Positions 54,437 through 63,446 of a stretch of DNA of 64,000 nucleotides are shown here, piece by piece (position 1 is the stretch's first letter; every line of letters begins with the position of its first letter). The notes beneath the pieces are model-generated. The model saw nothing but the letters and a program-made list of their open reading frames with translations, was not told the origin of the DNA and searched no databases. The translations under genes were made by a program, and so were the position numbers. The stretch spans positions 1-64,000 of the forward strand of contig NZ_MKKH01000005.1 of NCBI RefSeq assembly GCF_001942335.1, given 5' to 3'. The DNA comes from Cellulosimicrobium sp. CUA-896 (GTDB lineage: Bacteria; Actinomycetota; Actinomycetes; Actinomycetales; Cellulomonadaceae).

Positions 54437-56226
54437 TCAGCCGCCGTGGTGCTCGACGTCGTCGCGGCCGACGAGGTCGTCGCGCACGACGCGGCGCAGG
54501 ACCTTGCCGATCTGCGAGCGCGGCAGCTCGGGCACGACGGCGAGCGCGCGCGGCAGCGCGTACCGCGCGAGGCGGCGCTCGCCCCACGCGCGGACCGCGG
54601 CGAGGTCGACGCGCGGGGGCGCGGGGGCGTCGTCGGGCTCGTCGAGGACGACGACGGCGGCGACGCGCTCGTCCGACCCGGAGCCGGGAAGGCCGACGAC
54701 CGCCACGTCCCGCACGCCCGGCATCTGCCGCAGGTGGTCCTCGACCTGCGAGGGGTACACCTTGAACCCGCCCGTGACGATCATCTCCTTGATGCGGTCG
54801 ACGAGCGTGACGAGTCCCGCGTCCGGCCCCTCGACGGGGACGCGCACGACGTCGCCCGTGCGCAGCCAGCCGTCGTCGAGGAGCTGGTGCGCCGTCTCCT
54901 CCGGGCGCCCCCAGTACTCCTGGAACACCTGCGGCCCCCGCACCAGGAGCTCGCCGCGCACGGTGCCGTCGTCGGCCGGCTCGGCGTCGCGGACCTCCCC
55001 GGCGTCGAGCGCGTCCGGGTCGACGACGCGGACGTCCGTGCCCGGGAACGGCAGCCCCAGCGTGCCGGGCCGGCGGTCGTCGGAGACCGGGTTGCCGAGC
55101 GCGATCGGCGACGTCTCCGTCATGCCGTACCCCTCGATGAGCAGCCCGCCCGTGGCGTCCTCCCACCGGCGCGCCGTCTCGGCGGTGATCGGCATCGCGC
55201 CCGCGAAGGCGAGCCGGATCGAGGACAGGTCCCCGTCCCTCCCGGTCCCGCGCTCCTCGGCGGCGTCGACCACGCGGTCGAACATCGGCGCGACGCCCGG
55301 CAGGAACGTCGCCGGGCGGCGCGCCTGCGCGGCGACGACGGCCTGCGGGTCGAACCTCGGGAAGGCGACGAGGGTCGCGCCGATGCGCGCCGGCAGGGTG
55401 AGGCAGAACGTCAGCCCGAACGCGTGGAAGAACGGCAGCACGCCGTACACGGTCTCGCGCCCTCGGCGAAGGCGGCCCACGCCTGGCCCTGGACGACGTT
55501 GGCGACGAGGTTGCGGTGCGTGAGCACCGCGCCCTTGGGCGTGCCGGTGGTACCGCCCGTGTACTGGATCAGGGCGACGTCGTCGGCGGTCGGCCGCGCG
55601 ACGGCCGGGGGCAGCCGGCGCGCCCGGCGCACGAGGTCGTGCCAGTCGGGGACGTCCGCCGGGACGGGCCCCCGCAGCGCCTCGCGCTGGGCGCGCGCCC
55701 GCGCGACGGGCAGGTGCAGCGCGAGGCGCGACGTCCGGGGCAGGTCGCGCGCGATGTCGACCGCGACGACGGTGCGCAGCGCCGGCGCGCCGCCGTCGGG
55801 ACCGCGCGCGGCGAGGACGGCGGGGACGGCCTTGGTCCACACGAGCGCGACGCTCGCGCCGGAGTCCGCGAGCTGGTGCGCGAGCTCGTCGGCGGAGTAG
55901 GTGGGGTTGTGCTCGACGACGACGGCGCCCAGGCGGAGCACGGCGTAGAACGCCACGACGTGCGCGGTGCCGTTCGGCAGCACGACCGCGACGCGGTCGC
56001 TGCGGCGCACGCCGAGGTCGTGCAGGGCGCCGGCGGCGCGCTCGACCTCCGCGACGAGGTGGGCGTAGGTGGTCGTCGCCCCGAAGAAGTCGACGGCGAC
56101 GCGCTCGGGCCACCGCCCGGCGGCCGCGGTGAGGGCCGCGGTGACCGGCTCGTCGGGGATCTCCACGTCGGCCGGGACGCCCGGCGCGTAGCGGGCGACC
56201 CAGGGTCTCGAGGCGAGCGTGCTCAC
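54437..56226 (-). CDS. AMP-binding long-chain fatty-acid-CoA ligase, frameshifted
   Basis: A protein of about 596 residues starting at GTG 56226. The ATP-binding P-loop is YTGGTTGTPKGAVLTH. The adenylate-forming motif is LLIEGYGMTETSPIALG. The hinge and C-terminal Lys regions are WLRTGDVV, GGFKVYPSQVEDHL and SQIGKVLRR. One base is missing near 55458, between FAEG and ETVYGVLPFFHAFG. It activates fatty acids to acyl-CoA for degradation or lipid synthesis. A perfect 8-bp palindrome lies 11 bp upstream of the start and probably binds a TetR-type regulator. Confidence 0.88.
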
Positions 56227-56237
56227 GACGCCACCGT

Positions 56238-56257
56238 AACCTACGGTTGCGTAGGTT
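56238..56257. promoter_or_regulatory. Palindromic operator upstream of the acyl-CoA ligase gene
   Basis: The perfect 8-bp arms aacctacg (56238-56245) and cgtaggtt (56250-56257) are separated by gttg. It is directly before the ligase start. Palindromes of this CCTACG/CGTAGG type occur upstream of actinobacterial fatty-acid genes controlled by TetR-family regulators. That link is from general knowledge, not shown here. Confidence 0.55.
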
Positions 56258-56295
56258 TCATGCCCGCGGGGTGACGGTCGGGCGAGGTGCGGCCG

Positions 56296-56583
56296 TCAGG
56301 CCGGGTACCAGCGCGCGCCCCAGCGCCGGGTGACCCGGCGGTCCGACGTCGCGGCGTGGCCCCGCACGCCGTCCTCCACCGCGCGCGCCACGACGTGCGC
56401 GGCCACGTCGTCGTCGGCGAGGAACCGGACGGTGATCCGCGCCTGCCCGCGGACCACGCCGACGTCGTACGCCTCGACGGTCGTCAGCGCCCGCGCCGCG
56501 TCGGCGGCTCCGGGCAGGACCGCCTCGGGGTCGGCGCCCGGGTGCAGCACGCCGACCGCGAGGCTCACGCGGTAGGACGGCAC
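56296..56583 (-). CDS. Small hypothetical protein
   Basis: A 95-residue protein from GTG 56583-56581, overlapping the end of the upstream methyltransferase gene by 19 bases. The sequence is well ordered and compositionally normal (YRVSLAVGVLHPGADPEAVL, ARALTTVEAYDVGVVRGQAR, VTVRFLADDDVAAHVVARAV-like), ending in WGARWYPA. No motif was recognised. The alternation of strands and helices suggests a small ferredoxin-like alpha/beta fold. It is probably co-translated with the methyltransferase. Confidence 0.6.
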   Translation of the reverse strand: MPSYRVSLAVGVLHPGADPEAVLPGAADAARALTTVEAYDVGVVRGQARITVRFLADDDVAAHVVARAVEDGVRGHAATSDRRVTRRWGARWYPA

Positions 56584-57182
56584 AGCACGGCGACGAGGAA
56601 GTCGGACGTCGGGTCCCAGGGGCGCAGGTCCCACGTCGCGAGGGCGAGGTCGACACGCAGCCCGGCGGTGGCGACGTCGCCGAAGAACGCGTCCGCCGGG
56701 TAGCCGCGCCCGGCGCCGAAGCCCACGACCGCGCGTCCGCCCGGCGCGAGGTGCGCCGCGAACCGCCGCAGCACCTCGACCTCCGTCCCCGGCGCGAGGA
56801 ACGTCATGACGTTGCCCGCGCACACGATCGCGTCGAACGGCTCCGCGACCCCCTCGGCGGGCAGGTCGAGCTCTGCGAGGTCCCCGACGCGCCAGTCCGG
56901 TCCGGGGTGGTCGGCGCGCGCCGCCTCGACCAGCACCGGGTCGACGTCGACGCCGACGACCGTGTGCCCGCGCGCCGCGAGCTCCGCACCGACGCGGCCC
57001 GGGCCGCAGCCCGCGTCGAGCACGCGCGCGCGCCGGGGGAGCACGGCGTCGACGAACCGCGCCTCGCCCGCGAGGTCGGCCCCCTCGGCGGCCATGCGGC
57101 GGAAGCGCTCGACGTACCAGGCCGAGTGCGAGGGGTCGGCGGCGACCTTCTGCTCCCAGCGGGAGGGACGGGCGGAGCTCAT
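56565..57182 (-). CDS. Class I SAM-dependent methyltransferase
   Basis: A 205-residue protein. The SAM-binding motif I is VLDAGCGPGRVGAELAARG, followed by the acidic strand VVGVDVDPVLVEAARAD and motif WRVGDLAELDLP. This is a Methyltransf_25-like fold with no extra substrate domain, so the acceptor is unknown. The start ATG is 57182-57180 (MSSARPSRWEQKVAADPSHS). It is divergent from the MOSC gene and co-directional with a small hypothetical gene that overlaps its stop. Confidence 0.88.
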   Translation of the reverse strand: MSSARPSRWEQKVAADPSHSAWYVERFRRMAAEGADLAGEARFVDAVLPRRARVLDAGCGPGRVGAELAARGHTVVGVDVDPVLVEAARADHPGPDWRVGDLAELDLPAEGVAEPFDAIVCAGNVMTFLAPGTEVEVLRRFAAHLAPGGRAVVGFGAGRGYPADAFFGDVATAGLRVDLALATWDLRPWDPTSDFLVAVLCRPTA

Positions 57183-57268
57183 GGTCCCCGAGGCTACCCG
57201 CGACGATCCCGTGCTCGACGGTGGGTGAACCCGTGTTCGTGAGGCCCGCGGGCTGCAACAATCCGAGG

Positions 57269-57994
57269 ATGAGCACGACCGCGTCCGCCCCCGTGACCGA
57301 TCTCGCGTCGTCCGCCCCGACCGGAGAGGTGCTCGCCGTCTGCCGCGTGCACGCGCTGCTGCCCGACGCCGGGCCGGTCGGCGTCACCGCGATCGACAAG
57401 CGCCCCGTCGAGGGCCCGGTGCGGGTGCGCCGCCTCGGGCTCCACGCGGACCTCCAGGCCGACCGCGCCAACCACGGCGGCGAGGACCAGGCCGTGTACG
57501 CCTACGGGCAGGACGACGCCGACTGGTGGTCCGAGCAGCTCGGCCGCGTCGTCGAGCCGGGGCTGTTCGGCGAGAACCTGCGCGTGCGCGGCATCCCCGT
57601 CACGGCCGCGGTGGTGGGGGAGCGATGGGCGGTCGGCACCGCGCTGCTCGAGGTGACGCAGCCCCGGACGCCGTGCTCGACGTTCGCGCGGCGGCTCGGC
57701 GAGGACGGCTGGGTCCGGCGCTTCGCCGCCGCGAACCGGACAGGCGCGTACCTGCGCGTGCTGACGCCGGGCGAGCTGCGGGCGGGCGACGCGGTCGCCG
57801 TCTGCTACCGCCCCGAGCACGGCGTCACGCTCGCGGACTGGTTCGCCGCGTGGACGACGCGCGGTGCCGAGCCGGAGCGCGCGGCGGGCGTCGCGCGGCG
57901 GCTGCTCGAGGCCCACCTCGGCGGCGACGTCACCCTCTCCGCCGAGATGCTGGGACGGGCCGAGACGGCGGCGGGGCAGCGGATCGCGGACTGA
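57269..57994 (+). CDS. MOSC domain protein (YiiM-like)
   Basis: A 241-residue protein. The MOSC core has ANHGGEDQAVYAYGQDDADW and GLFGENLRVRG, and the invariant Cys is in VTQPRTPCSTFARRLG. A C-terminal helical extension (ADWFAAWTTRGAEPERAAGV) is typical of YiiM-like members. MOSC domains handle molybdenum cofactor or deliver sulfur, and YiiM protects against N-hydroxylated base analogues. The start ATG follows GAGG. Confidence 0.85.
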   Translation: MSTTASAPVTDLASSAPTGEVLAVCRVHALLPDAGPVGVTAIDKRPVEGPVRVRRLGLHADLQADRANHGGEDQAVYAYGQDDADWWSEQLGRVVEPGLFGENLRVRGIPVTAAVVGERWAVGTALLEVTQPRTPCSTFARRLGEDGWVRRFAAANRTGAYLRVLTPGELRAGDAVAVCYRPEHGVTLADWFAAWTTRGAEPERAAGVARRLLEAHLGGDVTLSAEMLGRAETAAGQRIAD

Positions 57995-58060
57995 GCCCGG
58001 GGTGCGGGCCGCGGTCGCGCGACGCTCGTCGTGGCCGACGACGCGCGCCGGCCCGTCCGC

Positions 58061-58618
58061 TCAGCGCCCGGAGCGGGGGATGCGCGGGGCGCGCGGACCG
58101 CGCGGCGGCTCGGTGGGCGGCCACTCGCCGTCGTCGGAGCCGTCGTCCGCGCTGAACAGCAGGTCTTGGAGCCGCACCTGCACGGCCTCGACGTCGGGGA
58201 CGTCGTGCAGCGCGAGCCCGGGCTTGTCGGTCGCGTCCGAGATGACGAGCGTGCCGCAGCCGAAGAGCCGGTCGACCGGCCCCTTCTCGGAGTTGACGTC
58301 GTTGATGCGGTACAGCGGGATGTCGCGGCCGGTCCGGGTGACGATGCCGGAACGCACGGCGATGCGCTTGGTCGTCACCGTGTACTCGGTGGTGCGCCAG
58401 CGCAGCCACGGGACGAGCACCCACACGACGGCCGCGACGAGCGCGAGCCCGGCGACCACCCAGACCACGACGTCGCTCGGCGCGAGCAGCGTCGTGACGA
58501 CCACCGCCGCGACGAGCACCACGAGGAGCACGAGCGGCCAGAACAGCGCCTTCGCGTGCTCCTTGAGCTCCATGACGACGTGCTCGCCCTCGGTGAGGTG
58601 CTTCTCGCTGAGTCCCAT
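58061..58618 (-). CDS. Membrane PH-domain protein (bPH2/YdbS-like)
   Basis: A 185-residue protein. Two adjacent transmembrane helices occupy residues 25-75 (FWPLVLLVVLVAAVVVTTLL, VVVWVVAGLALVAAVVWVLV). The bPH2 domain follows with YTVTTKRIAVRSGIVTRTGR and IPLYRINDVNSEKGPVDRLF, then GTLVISDAT. This is the DUF304/YdbS layout, with a cytosolic PH-like domain at the membrane. The C-terminal 30 residues are Pro/Arg-rich. The function is unknown, often linked to envelope maintenance. Confidence 0.88.
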   Translation of the reverse strand: MGLSEKHLTEGEHVVMELKEHAKALFWPLVLLVVLVAAVVVTTLLAPSDVVVWVVAGLALVAAVVWVLVPWLRWRTTEYTVTTKRIAVRSGIVTRTGRDIPLYRINDVNSEKGPVDRLFGCGTLVISDATDKPGLALHDVPDVEAVQVRLQDLLFSADDGSDDGEWPPTEPPRGPRAPRIPRSGR

Positions 58619-58714
58619 GCGGAGCATGGTGCCAGCGCGACCGCCCGCGCGGGAGTCCCCGGGACGGGCGGGCGGGCCGGACGGGGCGAGCCGGCCTTGC
58701 CCGCGGACCGCACG

Positions 58715-59395
58715 TCAGCCGGTCGCGGGCAGGTTCCAGCCCTCGACCGTGCGCAGCCCGTGCCCGTACCCGAGCATGCAGATCGTCGCGGTGCTCAGCT
58801 CGAGGCGCGCGCCGAGCCCGGGGTCCACCCCGAGCCACACCGTCGCGAGCACGCGCAGCAGGTGGCCGTGCGCGAAGAGGACGACGTCCTGCCCGTCGCG
58901 CAGCGTGGGCTCCACGCGGGCCAGCACGCGCGCGCAGCGGGCGGCGACGTCGTCGAGCTCCTCGCCGCGGTGCCCGTCCGGGCCGGCGAGCACGTTGACG
59001 CGTCGCGGAACACGAGCCAGTCGCGCCCGAGCTCCGCGGAGATCTCGCGCGTGGTGCGGCCCTCGACGGGCCCGTAGTCCCACTCGACGAGGTCGTCGTC
59101 CGTGGGGGCGTGGGGGAAGCCGGCGAGCTCGGCGGTGCGCCGGGCCCGCTGCCGCGGGCTGGAGAGCACGACGGCGGGTCGCCGCCCGCGCTCGTCGGCC
59201 CACCGCTGGAGCCACGCGCCGGCCGCGACCGCCTGCTGCTCGCCGGCGACGGTGAGGGCGATGTCGCTGCGCCCGGTGTGCTTGCCGGTCGCGCTCCACT
59301 CGGTCTCCCCGTGCCGGACGAGCACGAGCTGGGGGTCGGGGGCGTCGTCGGACGACTGGACGGATGCCTGCTCCGGTGCGCTCATGCGCCGTCCT
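58715..59395 (-). CDS. Histidine phosphatase family protein, frameshifted
   Basis: A protein of about 227 residues. The catalytic block is QLVLVRHGETEWSATGKHTG near residue 22 and the second His is in VVLFAHGHLLRVLATVWLG. The acid Glu lies in LVEWDYGPVEGRTTREI. A missing G near 58998 shifts the frame between WLVFRD and VNVLAGPDGHRGEELDDVA, which is otherwise continuous. The RHGETEWS form is typical of broad-specificity acid or sugar phosphatases such as GpmB-like and probable phosphoglycerate mutases. Confidence 0.85.
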   Translation of the reverse strand, partial: RTAHERTGAGIRPVVRRRPRPPARARPARGDRVERDRQAHRAQRHRPHRRRRAAGGRGRRVAPAVGRRARAATRRRALQPAAAGPAHRRARRLPPRPHGRRPRRVGLRARRGPHHARDLRGARARLARVPRRVNVLAGPDGHRGEELDDVAARCARVLARVEPTLRDGQDVVLFAHGHLLRVLATVWLGVDPGLGARLELSTATICMLGYGHGLRTVEGWNLPATG

Positions 59396-59458
59396 TCCTG
59401 CTCGGAGGGGTACCCCCGCAGCATCGCGCGCACCGACGCCGCGCGCGCGGCGGGCGGC

Positions 59459-59572
59459 TCAGCCGGCGACGCCGTCGAGCCCCGTGGAGGCCAGGAACAC
59501 GACGAGCGCGACGAGCAGCACGACGGCGAACCCGGTCGCGACGAGCAGGACGGTGCGGGGGCGGACGCGCAC
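59459..59572 (-). CDS. Small single-helix membrane protein
   Basis: A 37-residue frame from GTG 59572-59570, preceded by GGAGA, encodes a basic N-terminus and one hydrophobic helix (TVLLVATGFAVVLLVALVVF) ending in GLDGVAG. Its size and composition match small actinobacterial membrane proteins that are often missed. It is divergent from the DinB-like gene. The call rests on the ribosome site and hydrophobicity alone. Confidence 0.5.
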   Translation of the reverse strand: MRVRPRTVLLVATGFAVVLLVALVVFLASTGLDGVAG

Positions 59573-59640
59573 GAGGTCTCCGGTCGGTCGGTGTGGGTGG
59601 GGCCTCCTAGTGTCACCCACGACGGACGAGGAGGCCCACC

Positions 59641-60321
59641 ATGGCGGACGCCCCGCAGGACGCGACGGCGCACGGTGCGCAGCAGGAGGCGGTACCGGTC
59701 TACGGCAGCCCCGACTTCGACTGGTCGGTCCTGGCGGTCCCGACACCGCTCGCCGTCGTCCGCGGGCAGCTCGGCTTCTCGTGGCTCGAGCTCGCGGGCC
59801 GGCTCGCGACGCTCACGCAGGCGGAGCTCGAGTGGGAGCCCGCGCCGGGTGCGCTGCGGGTCGTGCGCCGCGGCGAGGAGCGCACGCCGCGCACCCTCGG
59901 ACCGGGCGCCTGGGTGATGGAGTGGCCGGCCGGGCCGGACTCGCCGCAGCCCCGCACGATCGCCTGGCTGGTCGCGCACCTCACCGAGGTGTTCGCGGAG
60001 CGCTGGGAGTGGACCTTCGGGGCCCACGAGCGGCGGCGCGACGACGTGCCGTTCTCGGGCGAGGTCGAGCCCGCCGTCGCGGGGCTGCGCGACGCCGTCG
60101 AGCGATGGCGTGCCGACGTGGACGCCCTGCCCGAGAGCGAGGTGTTCACCGTCGGGCTCAGCCAGACGACGGAGATCGACGCGCGGTCGCCGTTCGCGCA
60201 CCTCGTCGCCCACCTCAACCGCGAGCTGATCCACCACGGCGCGGAGATCCTCGTGCTCCAGGACCTGCACCGCGCGGCGCACCCTCAGGGACGGGAATCG
60301 GCGACGTCGCCGGCCGGTTGA
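59641..60321 (+). CDS. DinB-superfamily protein
   Basis: A 226-residue protein with the four-helix-bundle layout of DinB/YfiT enzymes. Family positions include RTIAWLVAHLTEVFAERWEW, with the first His ligand, and FAHLVAHLNRELIHHGAEI, with two more. Three His placed this way bind a metal in thiol-dependent S-transferases, which in actinobacteria use mycothiol. The start ATG follows GAGGAGGCCC. It is co-directional with the DsbA-like gene seven bases downstream of its stop. Confidence 0.85.
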   Translation: MADAPQDATAHGAQQEAVPVYGSPDFDWSVLAVPTPLAVVRGQLGFSWLELAGRLATLTQAELEWEPAPGALRVVRRGEERTPRTLGPGAWVMEWPAGPDSPQPRTIAWLVAHLTEVFAERWEWTFGAHERRRDDVPFSGEVEPAVAGLRDAVERWRADVDALPESEVFTVGLSQTTEIDARSPFAHLVAHLNRELIHHGAEILVLQDLHRAAHPQGRESATSPAG

Positions 60322-60328
60322 CCCGTCC

Positions 60329-61026
60329 ATGACGGACTCCCTGCCCCTGCCTCCCGATCCCGCGCCCTCGGTCGTGCGCGTCGACGTCTGGTCGGACGTC
60401 GCGTGCCCGTGGTGCTTCGTGGGCAAGCGACGTCTCGAGACCGCGCTGGAGCGGCTCGCCGAGCGCGGCTTCGCCCCGCGCGTGGAGATCGAGTACCACT
60501 CGTTCGAGCTCGCCCCCGACACCCCGGTCGACTTCGAGGGCAGCGAGGTGGACTTCCTCGCCGGGCACAAGGGCATGCCGCGCGCGCAGGTGGAGCAGAT
60601 GCTCGCGCAGATGACGCAGCTCGCGGCGGCCGAGGGGCTGGCGTACGACTTCGACGCGCTGCGGCACACGAAGACGCTGACCGCGCACGAGCTGCTGCAC
60701 CACGCGAAGGCGCACGGCCGCCAGCTCGAGATGAAGGAGCGCCTGCTCAAGGCGTACTTCGAGGAGGGGCGGCACGTGGGGCGCGTGGACGTCCTCGCCG
60801 ACCTCGCGGCCGAGGTCGGCCTCGACCGCGAGGAGGTCGTCGCCGCGCTCGAGGACCACGCTACGCGGGCGCGGTCCAGGCCGACATCGACCAGGCGCGC
60901 GCGTACGGGATCACGGGGGTGCCGTTCTTCGTCGTCGACGGCCGCTACGGCGTGTCCGGAGCGCAGGACCCGGCGGTGTTCGTCCGGGTGCTCGAGGACG
61001 CCGCGCGGGACGCGGCGGCCGCCTGA
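60329..61026 (+). CDS. DsbA-family oxidoreductase (FrnE-like), frameshifted
   Basis: A protein of about 233 residues. The thioredoxin-fold active site is SDVACPWCFVGKRRLE, with CPWC at about residues 28-31. Typical FrnE features follow: FHSFEL-like EYHSFELAPDTP, the helical insertion KTLTAHELLHHAKAHG, and the cis-Pro loop GITGVPFFVVDGRYGVSGAQ. A missing C near 60862 shifts the frame before YAGAVQADIDQA. No signal peptide is seen, so the protein acts in the cytosol as a disulfide isomerase or a polyketide-type oxidoreductase. Confidence 0.88.
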
Positions 61027-61163
61027 GGCCCACCTCACACCCCGGTCGGCTGGCCGGGTGGCGCGGTCTCGCTCAGACTGAATCACCCGCACCCCGGGTG
61101 AGGCCGCACCGACGCCGGCCCCGCCCGCTCCCGGTGCCCGTGAACCCCACGAGGAGGATCACC

Positions 61164-61358
61164 ATGACCGACTCCACGGCGACCCACCAGCCCGCCGCAG
61201 GTCTCTACCACTCGATCGCGAACCCGCGCCGCACCACGCTGCTGGGTCGCTCGGCCGCCGAGGCGGCCGCGCCGCAGCGCGCGGACCACGGCTTCACCAT
61301 GGTCGGTGCGGACGACGCGGGCGTGTGCGTCGACGGGTCCTGCGCGCTCCCGGACTGA
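61164..61358 (+). CDS. Small Cys-pair protein, unknown
   Basis: A 64-residue protein from ATG 61164, behind a strong GAGGAGG site. The body is AGLYHSIANPRRTTLLGRSA followed by APQRADHGFTMVGADDAG, and it ends with GVCVDGSCALPD, a C-x4-C pair near the C-terminus. The strong ribosome site and clean codon use make it very likely real. I cannot name a family. Neighbourhood with a thioredoxin-fold oxidoreductase hints at a redox role. Confidence 0.75.
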   Translation: MTDSTATHQPAAGLYHSIANPRRTTLLGRSAAEAAAPQRADHGFTMVGADDAGVCVDGSCALPD

Positions 61359-61438
61359 CGTCCCCGCCCGGCCGGGTCGGCCGGTGACTCCCGCGGGCCG
61401 GCGCCGTGCCCGCACGGCTCGCCGGGCCCGCAGGCCTG

Positions 61439-62461
61439 TCAGTGGCGGCGGTGGTCCTGGATCGACAGCCGCGGGCCGCGAGCCGGCGGTCGTGCGCGCC
61501 CGGAGATCTCCAGGAGGCGCACGACGCGGTAGCGGTGCGGCGCGTAGGGCGCGAGGAGCTCGAGCATGCGCTCGTCGTCCACGCGCTCCCCGGTGAGCGC
61601 CCAGCCGACCGCCTTGGCCAGGTGGAAGTCGCCCACCGAGACGGCATCCGCGTCGCCGAGGGCGCGCTGTGCGACCTCCGCCGCGGTCCACACGCCGACG
61701 CCCGGCACGAGCTGCAGACGCTCGTGCGCGGCGGCCGCCCCGTGTGCGTCGACGAGCGCCGGGCACTCCTCGAGCCGGCGTGCCGCGCGCGCGGCCGCGA
61801 CGACGGCGCGCGCCCGGGCGGGGTCGACCCCGGCCCGGTGCCAGTCCCACGAGGGGACGCGCGCCCACGTCGCGGCGTCGGGCACCACGAGCATCCCGGC
61901 CTCGCCCGCCGGCCCCGGCGCGGGCTCGCCGTAGCGGCGCAGCAGCCAGCCCCACGACCGCCAGGCCGCGACCGACTGCACGCGCTGCTCGAGGATCGCG
62001 GGCACGAGCGCCTCGAGGACGCGGCCCGTGCGGGGGACGCGCAGCCCCGGCGCGCGCCGGTGCGCGTCGCGCAGGGGCGCGGGCGGGACGAAGCCGTCGG
62101 CGTCGTCGTGCTCGCCGAGCAGGTGGGGCAGGCCCTCGAGCGCTTCCTCGGCCCCCGGACCCCACGCGTGCACGACGACGTCGCGCGGCCCGGTCTGCAC
62201 GAGCCGGCACGTCGCGGGACCGGTCGGGAGGCGCGTCGTCCGCCAGACCTCCCCGGGGGCCGGCCGGCGGAACGTCGGGTCGTACGGGCCGCGCGCGAGC
62301 CGGTCGAGGGTGAGTCGCACGTCGAGCGGGCGGTCCGACGCGAGGCGCCGGGTCCGTGGTCCTCGGGCGTCGGCCACGGGGCCGTCCACCGGATCCGGGC
62401 GGGAACGGTCGTCGGCCCCGTGCTCGGCGGGCGGCAGGCCCGTGCTCGGCAGGACGGTCAC
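61439..62461 (-). CDS. DNA-3-methyladenine glycosylase II-like (HhH-GPD)
   Basis: A protein of about 340 residues from GTG 62461-62459. The hairpin and catalytic region is LQLVPGVGVWTAAEVAQRAL followed by GDADAVSVGDFHLAKAVGW, with the conserved Asp. An N-terminal AlkA-like region (FRRPAPGEVWRTTRLPTGPA) is present, as is the EQRVQSVAAWRSWGWLLRRY helix. It excises alkylated purines to begin base-excision repair. The N-terminal residues ahead of the ATG-equivalent are Arg/Pro-rich and I have excluded them. Confidence 0.85.
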   Translation of the reverse strand: MTVLPSTGLPPAEHGADDRSRPDPVDGPVADARGPRTRRLASDRPLDVRLTLDRLARGPYDPTFRRPAPGEVWRTTRLPTGPATCRLVQTGPRDVVVHAWGPGAEEALEGLPHLLGEHDDADGFVPPAPLRDAHRRAPGLRVPRTGRVLEALVPAILEQRVQSVAAWRSWGWLLRRYGEPAPGPAGEAGMLVVPDAATWARVPSWDWHRAGVDPARARAVVAAARAARRLEECPALVDAHGAAAAHERLQLVPGVGVWTAAEVAQRALGDADAVSVGDFHLAKAVGWALTGERVDDERMLELLAPYAPHRYRVVRLLEISGRARPPARGPRLSIQDHRRH

Positions 62462-62584
62462 CCGTCCATGGTCGCACCCCACGGTTCGGACCCCGGACCG
62501 TCGAGCACGAGGGGCGTCGCGGTCGAGCACGTCATCGGTGTCGTTCTCGGCCGGATGACGTCACCAACGTCGTGGTCGGCGGGC

Positions 62585-62633
62585 GCGGTGATCGGTCGAA
62601 GCGCTGATCGGGCGGAGCGGTGATCAGTCGAAG
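62585..62633. repeat. Two direct 17-bp repeats, the second spanning the rnhA stop region
   Basis: gcggtgatcggtcgaag (62585-62601) and gcggtgatcagtcgaag (62617-62633) differ at one position and are 32 bp apart. The second includes the RNase HI stop codon. Confidence 0.6.
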
Positions 62634-63199
62634 AGGGTGTCCATGTCCCACGCGCGCTCGGCAGGGGCGGGGCGGGACGACGCGGGGACGGCGGCCGACG
62701 GCGAGCGGCCGGCGGGCGCCGTCGGGTCGCCGAGCTCGGGGACGAGCGTGCCGTCGAGGTCGCCGCGGCCCGCGGCCCAGTCCTGCGCGGCCGCGCCGGC
62801 GAGCTGGTCGGCGCGCTCGTTGAACGGGTCGCCCACGTGACCGCGGACCCACCGGAACCGCACCGGGCCGGCGCGCTCGGTGATGGCACGGTCGATCGCC
62901 TGGACGAGCTCGAGGTTCTTCACCGGCTGCCCGCCGGCGGTCCGCCAGCCCTTGCGCTTCCACGCCACGACCCACTCGGACGCGCACTTGATGGCGTACT
63001 GCGAGTCGGACTCGATGAGCAGGGGGTCCGCGCCGGGGTGGGCACGCACCGCCTGGAGGAGGGCGGTCAGCTCGGCGACCTGGTTGGTGCCGCTCGCGGC
63101 GCCGCCCGAGTCGAACGACCCGTCGTGGTTGATCCACGCCCATCCGATGGCCCCGCCCGGGTTGCTCAGGCAGGAGCCGTCGGTGCTGACAGTGATCAC
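62624..63199 (-). CDS. rnhA: Ribonuclease HI
   Basis: A 191-residue protein from GTG 63199-63197. The catalytic carboxylates are in ITVSTDGSCLSNPGGAIGWA (Asp), ASGTNQVAELTALLQAV (Glu), LLIESDSQYAIKCASEWV (Asp) and HVGDPFNERADQLAG (His and Asp). The basic handle region is WKRKGWRTAGGQPVKN. A C-terminal tail of about 50 residues is Pro/Ala-rich and not part of the fold. It removes RNA from RNA-DNA hybrids during replication and repair. Confidence 0.92.
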   Translation of the reverse strand: MITVSTDGSCLSNPGGAIGWAWINHDGSFDSGGAASGTNQVAELTALLQAVRAHPGADPLLIESDSQYAIKCASEWVVAWKRKGWRTAGGQPVKNLELVQAIDRAITERAGPVRFRWVRGHVGDPFNERADQLAGAAAQDWAAGRGDLDGTLVPELGDPTAPAGRSPSAAVPASSRPAPAERAWDMDTLFD

Positions 63200-63446
63200 T
63201 GCGCTCCTCGATCCCCTGTGCTTCTCGATCACGGACCCCACCGCCGCGCGAGGCGGACGGGTGCGTCGGCGGCCATTCTCCCCCGCCGACCGGTGTGCCC
63301 GGCGCACGGTCCCGCGCACCGGCGTGGCCTTCACCCGTCCCTTCACCCTGGGCGCTCGGCCGCGGCGCGGGACCCGGGGAACATCAGGGACGAACCGGGG
63401 GGATACCCCATGGTGGCCGTCGCCGCCGACCGGCAGCCTGGACGGC

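Noticed and set aside
61164..61358. RiPP precursor peptide
   Set aside because: No modification enzyme, transporter or protease gene is adjacent, and the body of the protein is not leader-like.
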